Source: Rana temporaria (Eukaryota; Chordata; Amphibia; Anura; Ranidae). From it: a DNA stretch of 64,000 bases. How positions within the stretch are numbered: position 1 is the first letter of the stretch; every line of letters starts with the position of its first letter. Of this stretch, positions 46,049-55,000 are shown piece by piece. The stretch is from assembly GCF_905171775.1 (NCBI RefSeq), contig NC_053499.1, positions 86,996,052 to 87,060,051 on the forward strand, in the 5' to 3' direction. Under the pieces are notes generated by a model. That model saw only the letters and a list, made by a program, of their open reading frames with translations, searched no databases and had not been told where the DNA came from. The translations under genes were made by a program, and so were the position numbers.

Positions 46049-46895
46049 TTTTTTTTCCTCCTCCATGGATCAAAATCGTTTTCTTCAAGGAATGGAAAAG
46101 AGCACACTTTAAGCGGTGCAGCTCGGATCCCAGCCATGGGCGGGTGGTGAGCTTCCCAGCACACTTGGTTGTGGCTGTGGCATGTGCTGAAGACTTCTAG
46201 GATCGGCTGGCAAGGTCCCTTTCTATATATATTTCCTCCATGGCAGTCGCTTATTCGTGCCTCTGTGTTGTTTGTGTTGTGTGTGTATGGCGGCTGGAGC
46301 GCCTCTGCGTTCCAGCACGCCTGTGACTTCCTGATTCCCCATCGCTAGTGCCCCGCGCATGCGCCGTATCCATCCTCAGAGCGAGGCTTGGTCGCGCATG
46401 CGCAGTCCGTCGATTCCCGCGGCGGCCGCGCAGGCGCCGTGGGATTGCGTTCCACTGCGCAGGCGCGTTCGTGGAGGACGCGTGACGTCACCGGCGGGTG
46501 ATTTAAAATCAGCTGCTCGCCTATGATCATTGGGTCTCCCTTCAGGCGAGCAGCTGAGTGTCTGGGTGTTTCCCTTCTGGTTGCCAGGTCAGTGAGTGTT
46601 GCTTCTGGCTTATTGATTTTACCATGCTCCTATTTTTTGCCTATATTTATCTGCATGTATTTAATTATTTAATTATTTAAATCACTATGTAAACTTAATT
46701 GATTTGTCTTAATGAATTTTATTTAGTTGATTATATATTTATTTATTTATTTAAAAAAAAAAAAAAAAAAAAACAGCAGCAGAGAATTTCTTCTTAAGGG
46801 GACAGCATACTTTTATTTAATGTATTTTTATTCGGCACCATAGGTTTCTTGTTGATCCTGAATTACCATCCACTGTACGCAGGTCCAGAGTAATT

Positions 46896-48438
46896 ATGGA
46901 CCAGTCACCGTCCACAGGCGGCCAGCCCTCACGCACAAGGTATGTGCGGGAAAGGGTTCGGGTTCGGGGCTGCTAGTCACATTTTCATGTGTATTGACAG
47001 TTTCCTCCCTAAATGTTTTTTATTTAGCCCTTCCAATCCAGAACCGGAAGACCTTGCCAGTCCGCAACGCACTTCTTCTTCCTCAAAGTCGAGGTCCAAG
47101 CGTAGATCTCCATCTACTTCTTCCCACCGGAGGAGAAGATCACATTCCTCCTCAAGACACCGCTCCCACCGCCATGAAAGTCGCTCTGATCGCAGAGCCT
47201 GCTGGGGATGTGACACTCGTGTCCCTGAGGGCAAATCATTATGCGACCGATGCTACGCCCATGCGGTTAGGGAAAAAGAGACTGAAGGTCATCGCATCGA
47301 GTCTCTGGTGGAACGTGTGGTTCAACGAACTCTAAGAGAGAACATGCCCCACACGCAGATTCAGACCAACACTGACGGGTCTGCTTCTCCAAACTTGGAG
47401 ATCCTAGAGGATCCAGGTCCTTCCCGGCCTCAAGCCTCCACTCCGGCTTTTCCTGAGGGTGACCTAGAGAGTGATGAAGAAGGCTTAGAATTTGACTTCG
47501 CGCAGGTGACGCCACTCGTCAAAGCGATTAAGGAGGCTCTCTTATGGGAGGAACAACCTGCTTCTCCAGCCAAGCAGAAAAAATACTTTAAGCGCTTGGG
47601 AAAAGAACGCCCTACGTTCCCGTTTCTATCCGAACTGAAGGGTATCTTTGAAGAGGAATGGAGCAAGGTGGACAGAAAATCTTCCATGGCTAACAAAGCC
47701 TCAAGGCTCTATCCCTTCAAGCAGGAGGAGGTCAAACATTTGGAAAATGTTCCTCTGGTAGATGCGGCAGTAACGAGACTGGCTAAACATGTCACTTTAC
47801 CTATTGCTGACTCCGTCTCTTTCAAAGATGGCCTGGACAGAAGAATGGACCAGGACCTCAGAAGAATTTATGGCCTTGCGGGCACAGCGTGCAAACCGGC
47901 TCTAGCTTTAGCGGCATTATCAAAGGCCATGGAAGCCTGGACGGAAAATGTCGATTCTTTCCTCAAAGGCGTCTCTGAAGAACTAGCCAAGAACTCAGCC
48001 ACGGCAGAGTTAAAACTGGCGGTCGCATTCCTGGGCGAAGCCTCCGTTGACTTAATCCGCCTGTTAGCCAGGATTATGCTTTCTTCTGTGACCGCGAAAC
48101 GGGCCCTCTGGCTACGCCCCTGGGTTGCTGACCCATCTTCGAAGCAGAACTGGTGCAAGATTCCCTTTGAAGGATCAACCCTGTTTGGCAACAAGCTAGA
48201 TGATGCCATTTCCAAAGTCACGGGCGGCAAGTCTGGTTTCCTTCCTCAGGACAAGCGCCAATCGGGAAGAAAAATGCCTCAATTCCGGCGATACAGCCCG
48301 GACCGCGCTAGGGAAGCTCGCGCTTACAGGCCTGGTGGAAACTACAGAAGGAATTGGAGCAGAGGTAGAGGCTCCTACCGGAGACCTACTCCAACTACTC
48401 AGGCGTCAACTGGACGCGACAAGGGGAAATCTTTTTGA
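46896..48438 (+). CDS. DIRS ORF1 (Gag-like), probably spliced
   Basis: The main frame is open to a stop at 48438. It encodes an Arg/Ser-rich N-terminal part, a Cys block (CWGCDTRVPEGKSLCDRCYAH), an acidic middle and an Arg/Gly-rich C-terminus (RNWSRGRGSYRR), as in DIRS Gag proteins. An ATG exists at 46942, but a better start is the ATG at 46896: after removal of a GT...AG intron (46940-47027, 88 bp, pyrimidine-rich 3' end) it joins the main frame in phase (14 full codons plus a split codon). Unspliced, that ATG meets TAG at 46974-46976. The ORF overlaps the RT ORF in another frame. Confidence 0.75.
46940..47027 (+). other. Predicted spliceosomal intron in DIRS leader
   Basis: Donor AAG|GTATGT, acceptor TTTTTTATTTAG|CCC, length 88 bp. 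Splicing keeps the reading frame from the ATG at 46896 into ORF1, whereas retention stops translation after 26 codons. An alternative acceptor (GACAG, about 47000) would leave the wrong phase. Inferred from sequence only. Confidence 0.6.
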
Positions 48439-50329
48439 GACAACGCCCGCCCAAGCGGATCGTGTGGGAGCTCGTCTACTCCTTTATCGGCACGTCTGGG
48501 CGGCCTCAATCAAGGACTTTTGGGTCATCAAGACCGTGACCTCAGGACACACATGGTCCTTTTCCAGTCCTCCCTGTCCAAAGTTCATCTCCACCCTTCT
48601 TCCAGGGTCACTGGAGCAGAAACAGGTCCTTCTAGACTACATTCACCTCCTGAAGATTCAAGGAGCAGTGGTACACGTCCCAAAAGACGAACAGTTTCTT
48701 GGGGTGTACTCCCCTCTCTTCTTAGTACAAAAGAAGAACGGTACCTGGCGCCCAGTCATAGACTTGACATATTTGAACAAATTTATAACACACAAGAAGT
48801 TCAAAATGGAAACTCTATCAACCATCCAACAAGCAATACAGCCAGGCGACTGGATGATTTCCGTGGACCTAAAGGATGCCTATTTCCACGTCCCAATAGC
48901 AGCAGAGCTGCACAAGTACCTCAGGTTCTATGTCAACCAGGAACACCTCCAGTTCGTGTGCCTACCCTTTGGCCTAACAACATCCCCACGGGTCTTCACC
49001 AAAGTTCTTTTGGCACTGGTAGCTCTCATCAGGCTGAAGAAGATTCGTCTGTATCATTATCTGGACGACCTCCTGGTCCTGTCCCAAGACAAGACCCTTC
49101 TCTTGGCACAGAGGGATCAGGTCATCTCGACCTTATCCGAATTCGGGTGGCTCCTGAACCTGGCAAAAAGCCATCTAGAGCCAACTCAGTGTCTAACCTA
49201 TCTGGGAGCTCAATTCGACACAGTAAGGAAGACCATCTCTCTACCAGTAGAGAAGATTCCGGTAATTCAGGAGAGGATTTCCCGGGCCTTGAGTACTCGC
49301 CACCTAAGAGCTCATCAATGCTTGAAGATCATTGGGACAATGGTATCCACAACACCGATGGTGAAATGGGCTCTATGGAGGCTACGTCCCTTCCAATCCG
49401 GCTTTCTCAGGCAGTGGAAGTCAGGGAGCATGAGTCAACGGATCCACATTTCCACGTCAATGAGGGGCAGCCTCTTCTGGTGGCTTCAACCGAAGAATCT
49501 GCTGAATTGTCACTCCATCGCTCCAGTTTCGTGGGTCACAGTGACGACAGATGCCAGTGGCTCCGGTTGGGGGGCCTTATGCGGCACAAGCATGGCGCAA
49601 GGCAGGTGGGACGCTCGCCTCCACAATCCAGGCTCGAACACCCTGGAGCTTCGAGCGGCCTGGTGTGCCCTACAGTCCTTTTCACAACTGCTGAAGGGAA
49701 AGTCAGTAATTCTAAGGATGGACAACACCACAGCAGTATCATATGTCAAAAGACAAGGCGGGACTCGGAGCTCATCCCTTCTCCAGGAAGTAGAGCCCAT
49801 TATGAAATGGGCCCAAGTGAACCTGGTCAACCTGACGGCTGTTTTCATTCCAGGCATTCAGAACTCCCAAGCGGATTTCCTGTCACGAACTCAGGTGGAC
49901 GTCAACGAATGGTCTCTCCACGTCCAGTCTTTCCGTTGGATATTATCACTGGGAGTCAATCCCCAAGTGGATCTCTTTGCCTCCCCGAACAACGCCAAAT
50001 TGAAGAATTTCTACACGAGGGGTTACTACAGCCAGGCAATCGGGACAGATGCCCTAACGGATCGATGGTGGTTTCAGAGGGCGTACGCCTTTCCCCCGAT
50101 CCCAATAATTCTAAAATTCCTGAAGAGACTTCTAGCGGAAGAAGTGGAAATCACAATGGTGGCTCCATACTGGCCGAACAGGCCTTGGTTCCCTCTGTTG
50201 GTCCAGCTGAGTCTTCAGGACCCAATTCCAATACCATGCAGACCAGACCTTCTCTCCCAGGGGACACTCCTCCATCCCTGTCCGGCTCAAATGAAACTAG
50301 CGGTCTGGTTCTTGAAAGGGAAAGGCTAG
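48200..50329 (+). CDS. DIRS reverse transcriptase-RNase H-methyltransferase
   Basis: 709 codons from the first ATG in frame. The true translation start may be lower, after the ORF1 stop. RT: FLVQKKNGTWRPVIDL, SVDLKDAYFHVPI (catalytic D) and YLDDLLVL (YxDD near 49057-49068). RNase H: VTTDASGSGWGAL near 49530, MDNTTAVSYVKRQGG near 49720, and the ADFLSR block near 49870. C-terminal domain: NPQVDLFASPNNAKL, DRWWFQRAYAFPP and VAPYWPNRPWF, as in the Dam-like methyltransferase region of DIRS elements. Complete, with no stops. It overlaps the recombinase ORF along nearly its whole length. Confidence 0.93.
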   Translation: MMPFPKSRAASLVSFLRTSANREEKCLNSGDTARTALGKLALTGLVETTEGIGAEVEAPTGDLLQLLRRQLDATRGNLFETTPAQADRVGARLLLYRHVWAASIKDFWVIKTVTSGHTWSFSSPPCPKFISTLLPGSLEQKQVLLDYIHLLKIQGAVVHVPKDEQFLGVYSPLFLVQKKNGTWRPVIDLTYLNKFITHKKFKMETLSTIQQAIQPGDWMISVDLKDAYFHVPIAAELHKYLRFYVNQEHLQFVCLPFGLTTSPRVFTKVLLALVALIRLKKIRLYHYLDDLLVLSQDKTLLLAQRDQVISTLSEFGWLLNLAKSHLEPTQCLTYLGAQFDTVRKTISLPVEKIPVIQERISRALSTRHLRAHQCLKIIGTMVSTTPMVKWALWRLRPFQSGFLRQWKSGSMSQRIHISTSMRGSLFWWLQPKNLLNCHSIAPVSWVTVTTDASGSGWGALCGTSMAQGRWDARLHNPGSNTLELRAAWCALQSFSQLLKGKSVILRMDNTTAVSYVKRQGGTRSSSLLQEVEPIMKWAQVNLVNLTAVFIPGIQNSQADFLSRTQVDVNEWSLHVQSFRWILSLGVNPQVDLFASPNNAKLKNFYTRGYYSQAIGTDALTDRWWFQRAYAFPPIPIILKFLKRLLAEEVEITMVAPYWPNRPWFPLLVQLSLQDPIPIPCRPDLLSQGTLLHPCPAQMKLAVWFLKGKG

Positions 50330-51333
50330 AATCCCTTGGCTGCGCCTCTCGGGTGATCTCTACCCTTATGAGCTCAAGGAAAGGAAGCACAAATAAAGTG
50401 TACGGTAGAATTTGGTCTAAGTTTGTGGAATTTTCTTTAACCGCGGGCAGTTCCTTCAAGAACCCAGAAATCCAAAACATCCTGAGCTTTCTTCAATCAG
50501 GGCTAGACCTACCCCTGTCTGTAAGTTCTCTAAGAGTTCAAATCTCAGCACTTTCAGCCTTTTCTGGAATCCCTTGGGCAACTCATCCACTAATCAAACA
50601 ATTTTTTCGTGGAGCCTCAAGATTGAGACCTCTGAGGAAGCCAAGATTCCCCAAATGGGATCTCCCGTTAGTACTTGACTTTTTGAATGGACTTAGTATG
50701 TCGGGACCTTCCCCGTCCTCATTGAAGAACTTTTCAGCCAAAGTAGCCTTTTTGGTAGCTATCACCTCGGCCAAGAGAGTGTCCGAGATCGTTTTTTTGG
50801 GTCACAAGGAGCCATTTCTCACCTTTTTTCCAGACAGAGTGGTTCTGATACCTATGCTGGGCTCCAAACCGAAGGTCTCGTCGGTTTTCCATGAGAATCA
50901 GGAAGTAGTTCTCCCTACCTTTAAAAACCCGGATTCTGATGAGACTCACCCTCTGGATATGGGCAAGATACTCACTGAATATCTTCAAATTACATCCACA
51001 TTCAGACGTTCTGATCACCTGTTCATCCTGCATTCAGGCAAGAACAAAGGGAAGAAGGCATCTTCAAGAACAATCGCATCCTGGATCGTCCAAACGATAC
51101 AACAGGCTTATTGTGCAAAGGGCTTGGCTCCTCCGCAGGCGGTAACAGCTCACTCCACGAGAGGGATGGCAGCTTCCTGGGCAGCAGCCCGTCATGTGGC
51201 GCCAGATGTTATTTGTAGAGCGGCCTCTTGGTCTTCTATAAACACCTTTATGTCCCATTACTGTGTTGAACCTGCAGCACTGTCTTCTGTAAATTTTGGT
51301 TCATCAGTCTTGTCGGCTGACGGGACAAATTAA
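48520..51333 (+). CDS. DIRS tyrosine recombinase (3' part) in a long overlapping frame
   Basis: The frame is open from 48520 (a TTG codon, not an ATG) to 51333. The recognisable recombinase occupies about the last 350 codons (from about 50290). Catalytic set: Arg in SAKRVSEI (50776), His and Arg in HSTRG (51151 and 51160), and the nucleophilic Tyr in MSHYC (51259-51261). The part before 50290 overlaps RT in another frame and is Ser/Pro/Arg-rich with no domain. It may be a real N-terminal extension, as in DIRS-1, where the ORFs overlap widely, or an open frame with no product. Confidence 0.88.
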   Translation: MGHQDRDLRTHMVLFQSSLSKVHLHPSSRVTGAETGPSRLHSPPEDSRSSGTRPKRRTVSWGVLPSLLSTKEERYLAPSHRLDIFEQIYNTQEVQNGNSINHPTSNTARRLDDFRGPKGCLFPRPNSSRAAQVPQVLCQPGTPPVRVPTLWPNNIPTGLHQSSFGTGSSHQAEEDSSVSLSGRPPGPVPRQDPSLGTEGSGHLDLIRIRVAPEPGKKPSRANSVSNLSGSSIRHSKEDHLSTSREDSGNSGEDFPGLEYSPPKSSSMLEDHWDNGIHNTDGEMGSMEATSLPIRLSQAVEVREHESTDPHFHVNEGQPLLVASTEESAELSLHRSSFVGHSDDRCQWLRLGGLMRHKHGARQVGRSPPQSRLEHPGASSGLVCPTVLFTTAEGKVSNSKDGQHHSSIICQKTRRDSELIPSPGSRAHYEMGPSEPGQPDGCFHSRHSELPSGFPVTNSGGRQRMVSPRPVFPLDIITGSQSPSGSLCLPEQRQIEEFLHEGLLQPGNRDRCPNGSMVVSEGVRLSPDPNNSKIPEETSSGRSGNHNGGSILAEQALVPSVGPAESSGPNSNTMQTRPSLPGDTPPSLSGSNETSGLVLERERLESLGCASRVISTLMSSRKGSTNKVYGRIWSKFVEFSLTAGSSFKNPEIQNILSFLQSGLDLPLSVSSLRVQISALSAFSGIPWATHPLIKQFFRGASRLRPLRKPRFPKWDLPLVLDFLNGLSMSGPSPSSLKNFSAKVAFLVAITSAKRVSEIVFLGHKEPFLTFFPDRVVLIPMLGSKPKVSSVFHENQEVVLPTFKNPDSDETHPLDMGKILTEYLQITSTFRRSDHLFILHSGKNKGKKASSRTIASWIVQTIQQAYCAKGLAPPQAVTAHSTRGMAASWAAARHVAPDVICRAASWSSINTFMSHYCVEPAALSSVNFGSSVLSADGTN

Positions 51334-51378
51334 ATATATTTCTGTTCAGCATACCCACCCGTGTGTTGGCTAGTTATT

Positions 51379-51475
51379 TCCCACACGTAGGCTGCCATGG
51401 AGTCAGTCAGGAAAAAGGAAAATTTATTATCATACTTACCGTAATTTTCCTTTCCTGATAGACTCCATGGCAGAC
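51379..51475. repeat. DIRS internal complementary region (ICR)
   Basis: The first half (CCACACGTAGGCTGCCATGG ... GTCAGTCAGGAAA) is the complement of the left ITR's outer end. The second half (CATACTTACCGTAATTTTCC ... TGATAGACTCCATGG) is the complement of the right end including its extension. The join at about 51411-51416 marks where the ends are brought together in replication. Confidence 0.9.
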
Positions 51476-51514
51476 GGAGTTCCCACCCTGAAATTATGGA
51501 GTCGGGATAGTTAC

Positions 51515-51660
51515 GGAACACTGAGTCTATTGGTGAGTTAACTTTTATGGGTATGGGGTCCTATCACATTGGAGAGGAGGCGGGATTAACCCACACGTAG
51601 GCTGCCATGGAGTCTATCAGGAAAGGAAAATTACGGTAAGTATGATAATAAATTTTCCTT
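51515..51660 (-). repeat. DIRS right inverted terminal repeat with extension
   Basis: 51515-51624 is the inverse of the left ITR (GGAACACTGAGTCTATTGG ... ATGGAGTCTATCAGGAAA). The extra end GGAAAATTACGGTAAG ... AATTTTCCTTT is absent from the left ITR but is represented in the ICR. Confidence 0.88.
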
Positions 51661-52068
51661 TATTCTAAAAAATAAAAAAAACCTCAGTTTAGGCCGATAC
51701 GTATTCTACATCTTTTTGGTTCCAAAAAATCGCAAATAGCGTTTAGTGTTTGGTTTTGGCAAAAGTTATAGCGTCTACAAAATATTTTTTTTTTTTGTTT
51801 TAACTAGTTATTGCGGCGATCAGCGATTTTTATCGGTACTGGGACATTATGGCGGACACATCGAACACTTTTTTGGAACCATTGGCATTTTTCTAGCGAT
51901 CAGTGCTGTAAAAATGCATTGCTTACTCTAAAAATGCCACTGGCAGGGAAGGGGTTAACACTAGGTGCGAGGGAGGGGTTAAATATGTTCCCTGGGTGTG
52001 TTCTAACTGTAGGGGGGGGTGGGACTGACATGGGTAACTGACAGATCGCTGTTCATGAAGGGGAACTC

Positions 52069-55000
52069 CAGACCAAAAAAAAAGTCTGGTGCCACACCCG
52101 CGGTAATTGATTGGGGAGTGGACGTGCTGCAGGAGTGCTCTCTGACTTCCAGGAGCTATGGAGGCTGTAAGCCCAGGGGTTGGCCCTAGTCCCCAGCCTG
52201 TGCCTAGGATCATACCAGCGGTGAGGTCTGATGCAATTTCGGCAGCAGTGGAGAGTTTGAAACCTAATGATGTGGATATTCTCTTCCTGGAGGCCCAGGG
52301 GAGGACTAGTTGGCAGAGACCCGGGCCAGCAGAGAGGCCTGAACAGACTGAGGACCGTATCCTGTTTGTCCATGAAGCCATGGACAGGATCGTGACCTAT
52401 CTGGAGATGGTGCATAGCGAATTGGCCCGGCTGAGGACTGCAAGGGATTTGGTCGGTCAAAGCAGACGGAGGGGGTACCGGCAGAGTATTTTGACGCTCA
52501 AGGCGACCCTCAGTGAACATGTTGCAGTGATGAACAGTGTGTCTAGTGCGGCTGATACAAGTTTCCCTGCATTGGAGGAATGGTTTCACCGTTTGGCGGT
52601 TGCTAGTCGCAAAGGTAGCCAAGCTGTTCGTCGTTCCCAACCTGGAGTGTCAACTTCTCTTCAACCAGCAGGGGGCGCACAGTCCGGAGGTCTGGCCGGA
52701 GCTCCCGCGATCGCCGCGGAACCGGAAGTAGCGGGTCCGATGGCCGCCGAGGATGCAGTGGAGTGTGCGATGGAAGTCGGAGCTACGGAGGACAATGCTA
52801 TGACGGGTGGAGCCGCGAGCGGGAGCGGGACTATTGCTGTGGATACCGCAGGAGGTGAGATACCCGTTGCTGCCTTTGTTATGGACTCTCAGGGTGGAGG
52901 TGCGGTGGCTGCGGGTGAGGTGGCTGCTGGAGTGCCGCTGCCCATGATTGGACTGCCTCAGGCTGGTGATGTGTCTACTGCTGTTCCCCCCCCTGATCCA
53001 CCGGCCTCTGTGTCCCCAGCCTTGACACCCCAGGCTGTGGCAATGACCCCCCAGCGGGCTGAGTGGGGTGGCTGTGAACCGGGTGTTACATCTTGCTCGG
53101 ATTTCACTATAAACTCCATTAGGCTGCTGGAGGGAGAGCCAGACAGAATGGATCAGAGCGCTGTTATCCAGGACATTGTTTTGCCCCTAGGGGCCTCAGA
53201 GGGTCTAGGTCAACCCCAAATGGGTCAAATAGGTGGTGCAGGGACCCCTCTGGTGGTCAGTATTTCTACCGAGGGTACTCCTGGCAATGATGCTTCTGCT
53301 GAGCCTGCTGAACCTATGATCCCGGGGGATGACCAGAGTACAGTTATGAATATGTCAGTTATGGAATATGTTATATTGAATGCTGGTCAACCCCAAATGG
53401 GTCAATCTGGTGGTGCAGGGACCCCTCTGGTGGTTAACACTTTTACTGAGGGTACTCCTGGCAATGATGCTCCTGCTGAGCCTGCTGAACCTGTGATCCC
53501 CGGGAATGACCAGAGTACTGTTATGTCATCAAATGCGGTTATAAGGAATGCTATAGGATGTGCTATTGGTAATAATGTGGTGAATGCTGTGGTGTCCCCT
53601 GTTTCCCCAGTTGTTCCTGTCCCCCTCCCTAGAAGAAGGAACCCCCCGGGTTCACTCTCTGGTCCCTCCCCCCCTGTTTCCCCCCCTCCTCCTGGTTCCC
53701 CCCTTGCCCCCTCCTTGTCCCCCCCTCACATCAGTGGGTCCCAGGAAGCAGGGGTGATGGCCGCTTTAAAAGCTGGCAGATCCTTTGCTGATGTCACTGG
53801 TGGTCGGGTACAGCTTGGGCGCTTTTATGATGCCCATGGCACCATGACCTTCAGGGGCTCGGTGCCAGCTGCCACTAGGGTGGCGGGTATTGAGAGGAAG
53901 AGGCGCAATGTGGTTCAGTTGCGGTGGCAGGGAGATCCTGGTCGTGCTCCGGGGAGGGATGCAGTGGTGGATATGGTGCTGGCGCTCGGTTTCGAGGCGC
54001 CGGATATTTTTGCCATTATCCACCCTGCAGGCTCCCCGGAGTATGACGTGAGCTTCACCACTCCTGTGTTAATGGAGAGTTTTATTTCCAAGCGGGAGGT
54101 GGTGAGGACTCAGGTAGCATGGAAGCCATTCAAATTGATCTCTCTGTCTAGGCAAGAGGAGATAAAGAAGGTTACGATTCTGGTCAGAAATGAATCTATA
54201 CCTGTTGAAGATATTGTCACCTGGTTGGGGCGTTATGGCCAAATAGTGTCCCCACCAAAAAAGGACTTGGACTCTAAGGGTATTTGGACGGGAGGCTGGT
54301 CTGTCCCAGTGAAACTCAAACGTGCAGGCCTGTCTGTAACCCACATACCATCGTCAGGGTATATTGGGAGGGACAGGATCTTGGCTTTTTACATGGGACA
54401 GCCGAAACTCTGTTTCAAATGTAGTAGTCCTTTGCACTTAAGTGCAAGCTGTAAGATGTCTCGCTGCTCAAAGTGTAACGAGGTGGGGCACCTGGCGGAT
54501 GGGTGCAATAAGATACAATGCAATCTGTGTGGGGTGTTGGGACACACTTTCAGTCGCTGCCCTGCGGCTTTTCGGACGCCTGATGCGTCTGGAGGGTCTG
54601 GTGGGCCTGTGCCTCCAACCACTGTACCAACTGTTTCCCTTCCCCCACTTCAGCTTGCCGGTGCTTTGCCAGTTCAAGCCCAGATGTTTGTGATAGGCTC
54701 CAGAGATTTGGAGTCTTCATCAGACAAGGGAGTGACTCCAAAGCCTGGTTGTTCCAGGGATTCTCTCCCTAAACAGGATCCTATTAAAAAAGTGTCCCAG
54801 AAGGGTAAAATAAGATTGGTTCAGGAGCCTGGGGAGGTGTGGCGTCCTCCACAAAATCAGGATTCGCAACCCATCCCTACTTGGACCCAAGTTGGGGTGG
54901 ATGTGGACGTTGGCCAACTTTCGGAGTCTGACTCCCCAGATGCTGCCCCGATTCGTAAAGGGAGAAGGAGGAAAAAAGCAGTTAAAAAAGCTTCCCAGTC

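Larger units (their letters stand above)
45939..51660 (+). mobile_element. DIRS-type tyrosine-recombinase retrotransposon, apparently intact
   Basis: Inverted terminal repeats 45939-46048 and about 51515-51624, plus a right-end extension of about 36 bp. An internal complementary region (51379-51475) contains the complements of both outer ends joined together, as needed for the circular DIRS intermediate. Three long ORFs are open without stops: gag-like, RT/RNase H/methylase and tyrosine recombinase. No target-site duplication is expected or seen. It is inserted into a TTAA MITE. Confidence 0.93.
45575..52050 (+). repeat. Main-family MITE pieces split by the DIRS element
   Basis: Left part: CAAAAGTTAGCCCAATTTTTGG-type interior (matched over shorter pieces) up to GCTATAATAAATATCCCC (about 45938). 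It resumes after 51660 with CAGTTTAGGCCGATACG and continues to GGAAGGGGTTAACACTAGG and GGTAACTGACAG (about 52047). It is broken there by the Tx1 element, so the copy has no right end in the window. Confidence 0.6.
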
